Assembly: GCA_903876875.1 (NCBI GenBank)
Contig: CAIRBT010000102.1
Location: 1 to 64,000, forward strand
Direction of reading: 5' to 3'
Source: an uncultured Geobacteraceae bacterium
Lineage (GTDB): Bacteria > Desulfobacterota > Desulfuromonadia > Geobacterales > Pseudopelobacteraceae
DNA length: 64,000 nucleotides
In this document: positions 1-7,176 of the stretch, piece after piece
How positions within the stretch are numbered: position 1 is the first letter of the stretch
How the letters are laid out: each line of letters begins with the position of its first letter
Program-made: the position numbers and the translations under genes
Notes under the pieces: model-generated
What the model was told of the DNA's origin: nothing
The model's input: only the letters and a program-made list of their open reading frames with translations
The model's database searches: none

Positions 1-132
1 GATAGGCTCGGTCTGATCCTTGACGTACTGAAGGGCATCTCCGTCAGATTCAACGGCTTTCAGGCAGATAGGCTCGGTCTGATCCTTGACGTACCGAAGG
101 GCATCTCCGTCAGATTCAACGGCTTTCAGGGC
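1..132. repeat. Tandem 66-bp in-frame repeat
   Basis: Two adjacent 66-bp units (1-66 and 67-132) differ at one clear position (tactg versus taccg) and at the last base or two. Each unit codes for exactly 22 residues on the minus strand, so copy number can change without breaking the frame. More copies may lie beyond the left edge. Confidence 0.9.
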
Positions 133-204
133 TGCATTACCGGTAAGGGTGAGTGTTGCGGAGACAGTGATTCCAAACTTTGCTAGAAATTCTGACTTTT
201 TCAT
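1..204 (-). CDS. DUF4116-like repeat protein, 3' part beyond window
   Basis: The frame opens with ATG at 202-204 behind a good AAGGAG ribosome site and runs off the left edge, so only the first 68 residues are visible. After a short lead it consists of 22-residue repeats of the type LKAVESDGDALRYVKDQ, in which AV..DG.AL.YV is the shared core. That core is typical of DUF4116 repeat proteins, whose function is unknown. The two visible repeats are almost identical at DNA level, which suggests recent tandem duplication. It is the last visible gene of the leftward small-gene operon, although a 60-bp gap separates it from the gene before. Family assignment is by motif only. Confidence 0.6.
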   Translation of the reverse strand, partial: MKKSEFLAKFGITVSATLTLTGNAALKAVESDGDALRYVKDQTEPICLKAVESDGDALQYVKDQTEPI

Positions 205-240
205 GATACTTTCTCCTTGTGGTTTAATTGTTTTCGGATT

Positions 241-261
241 CGCCGCGCTCGCTACGCGGCG
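241..261. other. GC-rich hairpin downstream of small leftward gene
   Basis: A perfect 7-bp inverted repeat (cgccgcg / cgcggcg, loop ctcgcta) lies just past the stop codon of the 265-420 gene. There is no clean T-run on the minus side, so it may be a processing or stabilising hairpin rather than an intrinsic terminator. Confidence 0.4.
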
Positions 262-264
262 TTT

Positions 265-420
265 CTATTGTGGGATTACTTCCATCTTGACAATCTTGTG
301 CCCCATGCTTTCATCCAACATGTTCTTGTGATCCTCTGCTTCCCTTTTGGATTGGAAGCTTATCGTTTGTTCGCCCTCTGCCCTCCACAGCACCACTAAT
401 TGAAATCTAAGTTTTCTCAA
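265..420 (-). CDS. Small hypothetical protein (51 aa, TTG start)
   Basis: A 51-residue frame starts at TTG (418-420) with a GGGAGGTG ribosome site upstream, and ends at 265. The protein is charged (begins LRKLRFQLVVLW, then a Glu/Lys-rich middle, ends KMEVIPQ) with no membrane segment. No family is recognised. It lies 2 bp after the membrane protein gene at 423-623 and belongs to the same tightly packed leftward operon. Evidence for reality is the ribosome site, the operon spacing and a balanced composition. Confidence 0.5.
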   Translation of the reverse strand: MRKLRFQLVVLWRAEGEQTISFQSKREAEDHKNMLDESMGHKIVKMEVIPQ

Positions 421-422
421 CG

Positions 423-623
423 CTAACACCTCCCCTCATCCTTATAAGCTATCACCTTATACTTCTGTCCAGCATCGCACTTGGCGACGATACCCAGCGC
501 CAGCAAGCCAAAAACAAACCCAACCAAAAACGCAATAGTTGTAGTGAACCAGTCGGTATTGCTATCTGGGGTTGGCGAGAATGCGTTCTTCCTATCTGCT
601 GATGTAATAAAATCCGGAATCAT
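423..623 (-). CDS. Small single-span membrane protein (66 aa)
   Basis: The protein has a polar N-terminus of about 27 residues, one hydrophobic helix at about 28-46 (TIAFLVGFVFGLLALGIVA) and a short positively charged tail. Its ATG overlaps the stop region of the AlpA-like gene by 4 bp (ATGA type), so the two are probably translationally coupled. No family is recognised. Position in an early mobile-element operon suggests an accessory or superinfection-type membrane peptide, but nothing in the sequence proves this. Confidence 0.6.
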   Translation of the reverse strand: MIPDFITSADRKNAFSPTPDSNTDWFTTTIAFLVGFVFGLLALGIVAKCDAGQKYKVIAYKDEGRC

Positions 624-805
624 ACTGTCGCCCCCTCCTGTTTGCTCTCAATCCAGTCAATCACTTCCTGCTGCCGCCACCTAGTCATGCTCCCCATTTT
701 GATTGGTGGCGGCAGCCTCCCGTCTCTGACGCACCGCCATACCTGGTCCCTGCAGATATCCAGCAGCACGGCAACTGATTTGTCGGAAAGATAAAATTTA
801 TCCAT
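620..805 (-). CDS. AlpA/Xis-like helix-turn-helix DNA-binding protein
   Basis: The protein has 61 residues, the usual size of AlpA/excisionase-type winged-helix proteins. The pattern fits the MerR-like AlpA/HTH_17 fold: YLSDKSVAVLLDICRDQVWRCVRDGRLPPPIKMG, a W..QEVIDWIE motif and a charged end. Such proteins act as directionality factors for tyrosine integrases or as regulators in prophages and integrative elements. The start is ATG at 803-805, 2 bp after the preceding gene. No integrase is in view, so it would have to lie left of the window. Role assignment rests on fold and context. Confidence 0.7.
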   Translation of the reverse strand: MDKFYLSDKSVAVLLDICRDQVWRCVRDGRLPPPIKMGSMTRWRQQEVIDWIESKQEGATV

Positions 806-807
806 GG

Positions 808-963
808 CTATTTCCTCCCATAAAGATGTAGCATCGATTGGCTGATTGCGCTCGTAAGTGCTTCACAGGCTTGCTTAACTTCTATGTCTGAGCCGTTTGA
901 GTTCGCTCCCATCAATGTCAAAATGCTGTTTAAGAGTTCCCTGTGTTCTTTCTCTGTCACCAT
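808..963 (-). CDS. Small hypothetical protein (51 aa)
   Basis: The frame starts at ATG 961-963 (MVTEKEHRELLNSIL) and ends 2 bp before the AlpA-like gene. It is predicted to be mostly helical and soluble. It sits 3 bp behind the preceding 56-residue gene, so spacing supports real translation within an operon, probably by coupling, since the ribosome site (GGGGAA) is weak. No family is recognised. Confidence 0.5.
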   Translation of the reverse strand: MVTEKEHRELLNSILTLMGANSNGSDIEVKQACEALTSAISQSMLHLYGRK

Positions 964-966
964 GGT

Positions 967-1137
967 TTATTCCCCTGCGCCGATCGCCGAGTCTGTCGCC
1001 GCATAAATCGCCTGCCGGCAAAACTCAGTAACATTTAAAACCCCCCTAATTTTTATGGCCTGCCTGATTTGCCTGATGCGGTTGGCAGGAACACGGATGT
1101 TGACAAAAATAATTTTTTCTTTCTTTGGTGGTGCCAT
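967..1137 (-). CDS. Small ribbon-helix-helix-like protein (56 aa)
   Basis: The 56-residue frame starts at ATG 1135-1137 behind a strong AAAGGAG site. A lysine-rich start is followed by a short predicted strand (IIFVNIRVP) and two helices (NRIRQIRQAIKI, NVTEFCRQAIYAATD). This strand-helix-helix order resembles ribbon-helix-helix (MetJ/Arc) DNA-binding proteins, common as small phage regulators. It is part of the leftward operon. The fold call is by eye and tentative. Confidence 0.5.
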   Translation of the reverse strand: MAPPKKEKIIFVNIRVPANRIRQIRQAIKIRGVLNVTEFCRQAIYAATDSAIGAGE

Positions 1138-1209
1138 TTTCTTTTCTCCTTTCGTTTTTTGTTGTTAATGCCGAGCGTGTAAATTCGGGGAACAAGTCAT
1201 GTTTGCTCA

Positions 1210-1458
1210 TCACGCCACCCGCCAGCAGCGACAAGCAGCCTTAGATATCGTGAACTTTACTCCCTCGTGCCTTGAGCTATATAAGTTGGCACATCCCCGC
1301 AGAGTGATTTCTTTCCCCTGGGCAAATGCGAAGCTGTCCCCCACCTTCATTTCTTTAAACGGGTACCTGAATAATGTAGTGGGCAACGGGATTCCGCTTT
1401 CTACAACATGGAGATCCACTTCTGTCTTTCTCGTTTTCTTTGCCAGTGCGATAGCCAT
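1210..1458 (-). CDS. Hypothetical phage-type protein (82 aa)
   Basis: First gene of the leftward operon. ATG at 1456-1458 follows an AAAGGAGAAAATC ribosome site nearly identical to that of the 56-residue gene downstream. The sequence contains the pattern YPFKEMKVGDSFAF, seen in small phage and element proteins of unknown function, followed by a basic C-terminal half with several Cys/Arg residues. It lies directly beside the repressor operator region, so it is expected to be repressed in the integrated state. No function can be assigned. Confidence 0.6.
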   Translation of the reverse strand: MAIALAKKTRKTEVDLHVVESGIPLPTTLFRYPFKEMKVGDSFAFAQGKEITLRGCANLYSSRHEGVKFTISKAACRCWRVA

Positions 1459-1563
1459 GATTTTCTCCTTTCGTTTCGTTTTTTTTGTGATAAGCTGTCG
1501 TTAAGCGTTATCCTGGAATACACAATAATTCGATATATCGGACAAGTCAAGGAGAAATTCACT
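1459..1563. promoter_or_regulatory. Divergent promoter/operator of the mobile element
   Basis: This 105-bp gap separates the leftward operon from the repressor gene. On the minus strand TTGACT (1550-1545) and TATTGT (1527-1522) are spaced by 17 bp. The palindrome cgatatatcg (1531-1540) lies inside that spacer, exactly where a repressor would block the leftward promoter. A weaker rightward candidate is TTGTGA (1485-1490) with TATCCT (1509-1514). An imperfect gataa/ttatc repeat (1489-1512) could be a second operator. Operator function is inferred from position. Confidence 0.55.
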
Positions 1564-2193
1564 ATGTCGGACGAATTTTATAGGCGGGTGAGGGATGCTC
1601 GCAAAAGTAAGGGGCTAACGATAAGGGAAGTAGCCGAAGCTACTGGCGTTTCTAGGGGGCACATCAGTGAATACGAGACCAATAAGACCAATTTAGAGAG
1701 TAAGAAGTTGATGTCGATATGTCGATTTCTTGATATTGACTTTGGCGCAGGCATTCAATCAGATGTAAAATCTGATTACATTCATGTGCCAAGATACGAG
1801 GTAAAGGCCAGCGCAGGCGGCGGGGCTGTTATAACGTCTGAGCAAATCGTTGATTATCTTGCATTTAAGCCAGAATGGCTCACAAGTGCAAAAGGCATCA
1901 CCCCCGAAAACCTTGTGTTAATATCGGTTATCGGCGATTCTATGATGCCAACAATCCGCGATGGAGACCTGATCTTGATAGATACAACGCCGACGAGGTT
2001 TAAATCAGATGCAATATATGTAATTCAACACAGTGATAGACTTTGGGTCAAACGGGTGCAATACCGTCTTGACGGAGTTGTGGTCATAAAAAGCGACAAT
2101 TCCGCCAACTACGAACCAGAGAGCTTCCGAGAAGACCAATTGGACGGGATCAGAATTATAGGGAGGGTTGTATGGAGGGGGGGAGATTTATGA
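1564..2193 (+). CDS. LexA/CI-type repressor (XRE HTH + S24 peptidase)
   Basis: The chosen start (ATG 1564) follows AAGGAG and gives 209 residues, typical of phage CI-like repressors; the frame is open upstream but lacks a better start. Residues 7-60 form an XRE helix-turn-helix (TIREVAEATGVSRGHISEYE). Residues about 110-209 form the S24 self-cleavage domain, with nucleophile Ser126 in GDSMMPTIRDGD, general base Lys163 in WVKRVQ and a likely Ala84-Gly85 cleavage site in KASAGGG. Family knowledge says such proteins hold lysogeny and are cut when RecA is activated by DNA damage. It faces the leftward operon across the operator region. Confidence 0.9.
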   Translation: MSDEFYRRVRDARKSKGLTIREVAEATGVSRGHISEYETNKTNLESKKLMSICRFLDIDFGAGIQSDVKSDYIHVPRYEVKASAGGGAVITSEQIVDYLAFKPEWLTSAKGITPENLVLISVIGDSMMPTIRDGDLILIDTTPTRFKSDAIYVIQHSDRLWVKRVQYRLDGVVVIKSDNSANYEPESFREDQLDGIRIIGRVVWRGGDL

Positions 2194-2690
2194 AATCAAT
2201 TATTGTGGTATGTCTGCTGCTACTCCCATCTACGGGCATGGCATCACAGTGGTGCGGGTTCAAGGGTATTTACGTTGGTATGAGTGCAGAGGCCGCCAAA
2301 AAGAAGGGGCTGTCTACTTGCTCCAAAGGGCAATCGGTCGATGAAATATGTAAGCCCGATGGATCAAATAAAGACCTCACCACTTTCGGTGGAGAACCGA
2401 CAAAAGGCATTGAGATCGGTATCCAAAAAGGTAAGGTGATCATAATAGGATTTAAAACCGAGGGACGGTATGGCGGCGGGCTTGAAAAAACAATGATTAC
2501 AAAATACGGGAAGCCAGCCAAAAAACGCGGCGACTGGCGCGAAGGGTATTATCGTTGGGACCATCGCGATGAATATATTTCATTGAACCTGAATAACGGA
2601 GTCAACGAAATAAGTTTTAATCGTGACTTATCCATAGAGGATCAACGTAAAGATAAGGTACGGAGAAAGAAGGCAGAGAATGATATGTAG
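2190..2690 (+). CDS. Exported hypothetical protein (166 aa)
   Basis: The start at ATG 2190 overlaps the repressor stop as ATGA, so translation is coupled to the repressor. Residues 1-19 form a signal peptide (MKSIIVVCLLLLPSTGMAS) and the mature part begins near QWCGFKGIYVGMS. The pattern G.Y.GMS...A followed by GKP / YYRWD / ISLNL is seen in small periplasmic proteins of unknown function. Two or three cysteines could form a disulfide. A secreted product made with the repressor is expressed from the silent element, as lysogenic-conversion genes are; that role is inference. Confidence 0.65.
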   Translation: MKSIIVVCLLLLPSTGMASQWCGFKGIYVGMSAEAAKKKGLSTCSKGQSVDEICKPDGSNKDLTTFGGEPTKGIEIGIQKGKVIIIGFKTEGRYGGGLEKTMITKYGKPAKKRGDWREGYYRWDHRDEYISLNLNNGVNEISFNRDLSIEDQRKDKVRRKKAENDM

Positions 2691-2746
2691 CCCGTTTAAC
2701 AAGGTTACAGAGCGACTCATTCGCATAAACAGAATTGGAGGAGAGT

Positions 2747-3211
2747 ATGGAAAAACAATGCAAGCACTGCGCAATGATGATCCCAGGAAAAGCTAAGATA
2801 TGCCCATATTGCCAAAAGCCGCAAGGCACTTCATTTGTAGTAAAAGCCCTTATTGTATTTTTTATGTTAGGTGCGTTTGGGTCAGCAATTGGCAACAGGG
2901 CAGCCTCTCAAAAGGCAGAACCGGTACCACAAAGCACGGAACAGAAAGACAAAGACATGCAAGATTACCTGGTCAGGCATGCGGCAATTGAGTTTTTAAA
3001 AAAGCAATTAAAAGCCCCTGCGACTGCTGACATGCCGAATGAATACGAATTGTCCGTGGTTCCCAAGGCCAATAAAAAAAATACGTGGGTAGTCACTGGG
3101 ACTGTAGATGCCCAAAATAGTTATGGTGCAAAACTCCGTACCAACTTCAGATATACAATCCACAAGGATAAAGACGGCGGCATGTCACTGATAAAATCAG
3201 AGACCAACTGA
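2747..3211 (+). CDS. Zinc-ribbon membrane protein (154 aa)
   Basis: ATG 2747 follows a strong GGAGGAG site. Residues 1-25 carry a four-cysteine zinc ribbon (CKHC ... CPYC). One membrane helix follows at about 31-48 (FVVKALIVFFMLGAFGSAIG), then a linker and a C-terminal region of about 90 residues with a predicted alpha/beta pattern ending in RTNFRYTIHKDKDG. This layout (cytoplasmic zinc ribbon, helix, outer domain) is frequent in proteins of unknown function on prophages. It is cotranscribed with the repressor by position. Confidence 0.65.
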   Translation: MEKQCKHCAMMIPGKAKICPYCQKPQGTSFVVKALIVFFMLGAFGSAIGNRAASQKAEPVPQSTEQKDKDMQDYLVRHAAIEFLKKQLKAPATADMPNEYELSVVPKANKKNTWVVTGTVDAQNSYGAKLRTNFRYTIHKDKDGGMSLIKSETN

Positions 3212-3387
3212 TCGGAATACAGTCGAAGAAACAAGCGGAGGGACTAGATTTCCAATCGATCTAATGCAGAGGGAGCACGGCAAACAAAGGTAACGAAAAG
3301 CCCAAAAAGAACACGGGAAGTTGACAAAACTGAATCAATAGTATATGGAATAAATATTCGTATACAGTTTGCAGGGGTGCAGAAATA

Positions 3388-3609
3388 ATGAAACAATCCA
3401 AGCTTAAAGCTCTCATTGAGCTTGCGTTCACAGCAGAAGAGGCTGATTGCCTGATTATGGCCAACACCACATGTTCCAGCCCGAGGGACAAGTTCAACTT
3501 TATCAATGAAATGTTTGACTTCACTATCATCGGGAGAACTGAGGAAGATATTGAAGCAGATTATTGGTGTGCGCTTACGGCCATTGTAAAGGATAAGTGG
3601 CGTAAATAA
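3388..3609 (+). CDS. Small acidic hypothetical protein (73 aa)
   Basis: The frame begins at ATG 3388 and its TAA shares one base with the ATG of the metallopeptidase gene, a strong sign of coupling. It is rich in Glu/Asp and probably helical (MKQSKLKALIELAFTAEEAD...). No family is recognised. Its fixed position before an ImmA-like peptidase suggests a partner or regulator of that enzyme, which is inference. Confidence 0.6.
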   Translation: MKQSKLKALIELAFTAEEADCLIMANTTCSSPRDKFNFINEMFDFTIIGRTEEDIEADYWCALTAIVKDKWRK

Positions 3610-4175
3610 TGACTATTAATATAGATGCTATTGAATCTGAAGCGCGTAAACTGAACGAGTTGTCATCACAGTATTATCTTTCTCATGCAGTTATCGGTTG
3701 TGAAAAAATGCTGGAAAAGAAACTTGAGGAAGCCAGTAAGCAGCAAGTGGAGCGGATCAAAAAAGCGATAGAAGAGACTGAAGACGACGAGATGGTTGAG
3801 AAATTGTCGGCAGAAATGAGTCAAATAAACCGTAATAGAGCCCATATTTTTGTAGATTACATTAATTTCATGCCAACATGCGCCAGGGCTATAATGACAA
3901 ATAATAACATAAGTATCAGCCTACCCAAGTGTTTACAGGAAGATTCTGGTACCGGCGGGGCTAAGCAGCTACGCAAACTACTGGCACACGAAATAGGGCA
4001 CATTGTACTACATACTGACAAAGTTCTAAGCAACAATAGCCCCAGAGGGACACTAACGCTCACAGATGATACGGAAGAGATCGAAGCTGATCAGTTTGCC
4101 AAAATAATACTGGATCTGCGGTGTGAACATTACAAAAAGGCGCTTGAAAGCCGTAGTTATGAAAACTATCAATAG
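3609..4175 (+). CDS. ImmA/IrrE-like zinc metallopeptidase
   Basis: The 188-residue protein carries the zincin motif HEIGH at 127-131 in LLAHEIGHIVLH, and a downstream acidic stretch near 155-162 (TEEIEADQFAKIIL) that can supply the third zinc ligand. This is the M78/ImmA pattern. ImmA enzymes cleave phage or ICE repressors, and IrrE controls the DNA-damage response in Deinococcus. Residues about 30-75 form a charged coiled-coil-like insertion, unusual for short ImmA proteins. It ends the repressor operon, so the element encodes both a self-cleaving repressor and a candidate anti-repressor protease. Confidence 0.75.
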   Translation: MTINIDAIESEARKLNELSSQYYLSHAVIGCEKMLEKKLEEASKQQVERIKKAIEETEDDEMVEKLSAEMSQINRNRAHIFVDYINFMPTCARAIMTNNNISISLPKCLQEDSGTGGAKQLRKLLAHEIGHIVLHTDKVLSNNSPRGTLTLTDDTEEIEADQFAKIILDLRCEHYKKALESRSYENYQ

Positions 4176-4323
4176 CGGGCTGCTCTGTTTTTTAACACCA
4201 TTTTTGACAGTATCTTCAAAATAAAAAAACAGCAATAACGTTTAATATCAGATATTTATGACTTGCATTTGGAAGCGACACGCGCCTCCATTACCCGAAA
4301 GAATACCGTAGATATCAATAGAT

Positions 4324-4350
4324 AAGCCCCTGATTTCAGGGGCTTTTTTT
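4324..4350 (+). terminator. Intrinsic terminator of the repressor operon
   Basis: A perfect 10-bp stem (aagcccctga / tcaggggctt) with a 2-nt tip is followed by T7 in total. It ends rightward transcription of the mobile element before nadC. Confidence 0.9.
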
Positions 4351-4448
4351 GTTTGTAACCATGGCTTTTTTAGTTGAGTAGAGGACGGTCAAAAAACACT
4401 GCTCACGCCCCCCTCATGTGGAAGCGATTACGAAAGTTGTCATAGCGG

Positions 4449-4477
4449 TTGATACCGGCCATCTGCTGTGGTATAGA
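4449..4477 (+). promoter_or_regulatory. Sigma-70-type promoter for the nadC operon
   Basis: TTGATA (4449-4454) and TATAGA (4472-4477) are spaced by 17 bp, about 32 bp before the nadC start. It would serve nadC-birA-coaX and perhaps the genes after them. Confidence 0.6.
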
Positions 4478-4509
4478 TTCTGGTAACTTTATTTTTTGGG
4501 TGACCACAT

Positions 4510-5334
4510 ATGATTATGATCGATCGACTGATTGAACAGGCCCTCCTCGAAGACATCCATACCGGTGATATCACCACCAGCGCGGTGGTTCCGGGCAGCC
4601 GTCCCGCTTCGGCTCGCCTGATTGCCAAGGAGGCCATGGTGGTCTGCGGACTTGCCATCGCGGCACGGGTTTTCAGCAAACTGGACCCATCAACCGACTT
4701 TACCGAAACGGTGCGGGATGGCGACCGTGTTGACAAGGGGACTATCCTGGCAACCATACGGGGTGAGGCATCCCATCTGCTGATGGGGGAACGGGTTGCC
4801 CTCAACCTGCTCCAGCGTATGTGCGGCATTGCAACATTAACGGCCAGCTTTGTCGAGGCGGTTTCCGGCACCGGCACTCGCATTGTTGATACCCGCAAAA
4901 CGACCCCCGGACTTCGTCAGCTTGAAAAGCATGCTGTACGAGTGGGTGGCGGTATTAACCACCGGACCGGACTGTATGATGGCGTATTGATCAAGGAGAA
5001 CCATATTGCCGCGGCCGGAGGGATTACCGAAGCGATTCGACGCGCCAGAGCCTATATTCCCCACACCCTGAAAATTGAGATCGAAACCGAGACCCTCGAC
5101 CAAGTGGATGAAGCACTTGCCGCCGGTGCGGATATTATCATGCTCGACAATATGACCCTTACGGAGATGGAAGCCGCCGTTGCCACCATTGGCGGACGTG
5201 CCCAGGTCGAGGCATCGGGAGGGGTTAACCTGGAACGGGTTCGGGCTATTGCGGAAACCGGCGTGGATATTATTTCCGTGGGTGCTTTGACCCACTCCCC
5301 CCGCGCCATGGATATCTCCATGTTGCTTGATTAA
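4510..5334 (+). CDS. nadC: Nicotinate-nucleotide pyrophosphorylase (carboxylating)
   Basis: Quinolinate phosphoribosyltransferase makes nicotinate mononucleotide from quinolinate and PRPP, with release of CO2, in de novo NAD synthesis. The 274-residue protein has full family length. Clear signatures are RKTTPGLRQLEKHAV with GGGINHRTGLYDGVLIKENH, the substrate strand IEIETET, DIIMLDN and the C-terminal barrel motif VEASGGVNL. The start ATG 4510 has only a weak ribosome site (GGTG); ATG 4516 is an alternative. It leads an operon with birA, whose true start lies 37 bp downstream. Confidence 0.96.
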   Translation: MIMIDRLIEQALLEDIHTGDITTSAVVPGSRPASARLIAKEAMVVCGLAIAARVFSKLDPSTDFTETVRDGDRVDKGTILATIRGEASHLLMGERVALNLLQRMCGIATLTASFVEAVSGTGTRIVDTRKTTPGLRQLEKHAVRVGGGINHRTGLYDGVLIKENHIAAAGGITEAIRRARAYIPHTLKIEIETETLDQVDEALAAGADIIMLDNMTLTEMEAAVATIGGRAQVEASGGVNLERVRAIAETGVDIISVGALTHSPRAMDISMLLD

Positions 5335-5371
5335 TTTCAATGAATGCCCTCTCTTTTTCGAGGTGACCGGG

Positions 5372-6349
5372 ATGCATCAAAAAGCAGGAAAAATCGTACA
5401 GCTCTTCCGTCAGGAGAACGGCTTTATCTCCGGTGAGCATCTGAGCCGAGAGCTGGGCGTTTCCCGAACCGCCATATGGAAACATATCTCGGCGCTGAGA
5501 AAGGGGGGCTACACCATTGAAGCGGTTCCCTCACGGGGCTATCGCCTGGTCGGCACACCGGATGTACTGGAGCGCCATGGCATCGCGGCCGCAGTGGCAG
5601 GTTGTGTCGTAGGGAGGCGACTGGAGTTACGGGAGCAGACCACATCGACCAACGCCGATGCCTTTCGACTGGCCGAAGAGGGGGCGGTCGAAGGCACTGT
5701 CGTCATTGCAGAATCACAAAGTGGTGGCAAGGGACGCCGTGGTCGTATCTGGGCCTCCCCTCCACTCGCAAATCTCTACTGTTCCATCATCCTCAAGCCG
5801 GACATCATGCCCCAGGGGGCACCACAACTGACGTTCCTGTCGGCCGTAGCGGTGGCACGGGCGATTGAGTTGACAACTCCGCTGCTGCCGGAGATCAAGT
5901 GGCCCAACGACCTGCTGATTTCGGGGAAAAAAGTTGCCGGGTTGCTCAATGAAATGAGTGCGGAAACCGATGCTGTCAACTTTGTCATACTCGGCATCGG
6001 CGTCAATCTTAATATGACTGGCGAGCAATTTCCCGCAGACCTCCCCTACCCAGCCACATCACTGAAGCTGGAGTCGGGAGTGGCAGTTGACCGTTCCCGC
6101 TTTGCCGGAGTCATGCTCCATGAACTTGACCGGCTGTATGACGAATTCTGCAGACGGGGCTTTGGTCCCATTCGGGAGGAGTGGCAGCGACGCTGCAACG
6201 CAAACGGCCGCCAACTGCTGGTGACCGACTCCGGTGCCGAACCGGTACGGGGAGACTTTGCCGGTATTGACGGGGATGGTGCGCTGCTGCTTGATACCGG
6301 ACATAACAAACTTCACCGGATTACCTGTGGAGACGTGAGGATACTTTAG
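5372..6349 (+). CDS. birA: Bifunctional biotin ligase / biotin operon repressor BirA
   Basis: The protein activates biotin to biotinyl-AMP and transfers it to biotin carboxyl carrier proteins. An N-terminal winged helix-turn-helix (about residues 15-50, [22 protein letters not shown]) marks the repressor-type subclass. The catalytic core shows GKGRRGR (adenylate loop) and KWPNDL, with GIGVNLN further on; the C-terminal SH3-like domain is present. The frame is open from 5327, overlapping nadC, but ATG 5372 with GAGGTGACCGGG upstream gives a normal 325-residue protein. It overlaps no neighbour and is followed after 1 bp by coaX. Confidence 0.95.
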   Translation: MHQKAGKIVQLFRQENGFISGEHLSRELGVSRTAIWKHISALRKGGYTIEAVPSRGYRLVGTPDVLERHGIAAAVAGCVVGRRLELREQTTSTNADAFRLAEEGAVEGTVVIAESQSGGKGRRGRIWASPPLANLYCSIILKPDIMPQGAPQLTFLSAVAVARAIELTTPLLPEIKWPNDLLISGKKVAGLLNEMSAETDAVNFVILGIGVNLNMTGEQFPADLPYPATSLKLESGVAVDRSRFAGVMLHELDRLYDEFCRRGFGPIREEWQRRCNANGRQLLVTDSGAEPVRGDFAGIDGDGALLLDTGHNKLHRITCGDVRIL

Positions 6350-6350
6350 A

Positions 6351-7115
6351 ATGCTATTGGTAATTGACGTTGGCAACAGCAATATTGTGTTAGGGGTCTA
6401 TGACGGGCCAGGTCTGGTGCGGAGCTGGCGGTTGTCCACCGATAAATCACGTACTTCCGATGAATACGGTGTCCTGCTCCACAGCCTGTTTGACCAGGCA
6501 GGTCTCGATTTTTCTGCCGTCAGAGCCTCCATTATCTCTTCGGTGGTGCCCCCCCTAACCGGCATTATGGAAGCCATTTCCCATGATTTTTTCAAACTGA
6601 CACCCTACATAATCGGCCCCGGCATTAAAACCGGCATGCCGATCCACTACGACAATCCCCGTGAGGTCGGTGCGGATCGTATTGTCAACGCAGTGGCCGG
6701 TTTTGAGAAGCATAAATGCCCCCTGGTCATCGTGGATTTTGGTACGGCAACCACCTTTGACTATGTCAACAGCAAGGGAGAATATTGCGGTGGAGCCATC
6801 GCCCCCGGACTGGCAATTTCCATTGAAGCACTATTCCAGCGGGCCAGCAAGCTCCCCCGGATCGACATAGCCAAGCCCCCCCATGTCATTGCCAAGAACA
6901 CCGTTAATTCCATGCAATCCGGCATATATTTCGGCTACGTGGGGCTCGTTGACGGCATCGTTGAACGAATCGGAGCAGAATCCCACGAGGAGTTCCGGGT
7001 CATTGCCACCGGCGGCCTGGCCTCACTCATTGCACCCGATTCAAAAACCATCGATGAGGTGGATGAAAATCTAACACTCGATGGCTTGCGCATTCTCTAC
7101 GAACGAAATCGCTGA
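6351..7115 (+). CDS. coaX: Type III pantothenate kinase
   Basis: CoaX phosphorylates pantothenate in the first step of coenzyme A synthesis and, unlike CoaA, is not feedback-inhibited and needs a monovalent cation (family knowledge). The 254-residue protein has the ASKHA signatures: phosphate-1 loop [10 protein letters not shown] at residues 5-14, [12 protein letters not shown] and the phosphate-2 motif DFGTATTFD. The start is 1 bp after birA. The birA-coaX pairing is common in bacteria, both concerning cofactors. Confidence 0.96.
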   Translation: MLLVIDVGNSNIVLGVYDGPGLVRSWRLSTDKSRTSDEYGVLLHSLFDQAGLDFSAVRASIISSVVPPLTGIMEAISHDFFKLTPYIIGPGIKTGMPIHYDNPREVGADRIVNAVAGFEKHKCPLVIVDFGTATTFDYVNSKGEYCGGAIAPGLAISIEALFQRASKLPRIDIAKPPHVIAKNTVNSMQSGIYFGYVGLVDGIVERIGAESHEEFRVIATGGLASLIAPDSKTIDEVDENLTLDGLRILYERNR

Positions 7116-7176
7116 CCGGTCTTTTGAGCCGGACTTAGTACCATGAAATTCATTTTGCAGACAAGGAGGCAGTTCT

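Larger units (their letters stand above)
4176..4509. other. Intergenic region between mobile element and nadC
   Basis: A gene-free stretch of 334 bp. It holds an AT-rich part (4196-4260), one strong terminator (4324-4350) and the nadC promoter (4449-4477). No tRNA and no clear attachment repeat is visible, so the exact right border of the element cannot be placed; it most likely lies between 4180 and 4440. Confidence 0.6.

Noticed and set aside
1046-1234. Leftward frame MSLLAGGVMSKHDLF overlapping two small genes
   Set aside because: It overlaps the 56-aa gene that has a much better start and product; the AAAGGAG site belongs to that gene.
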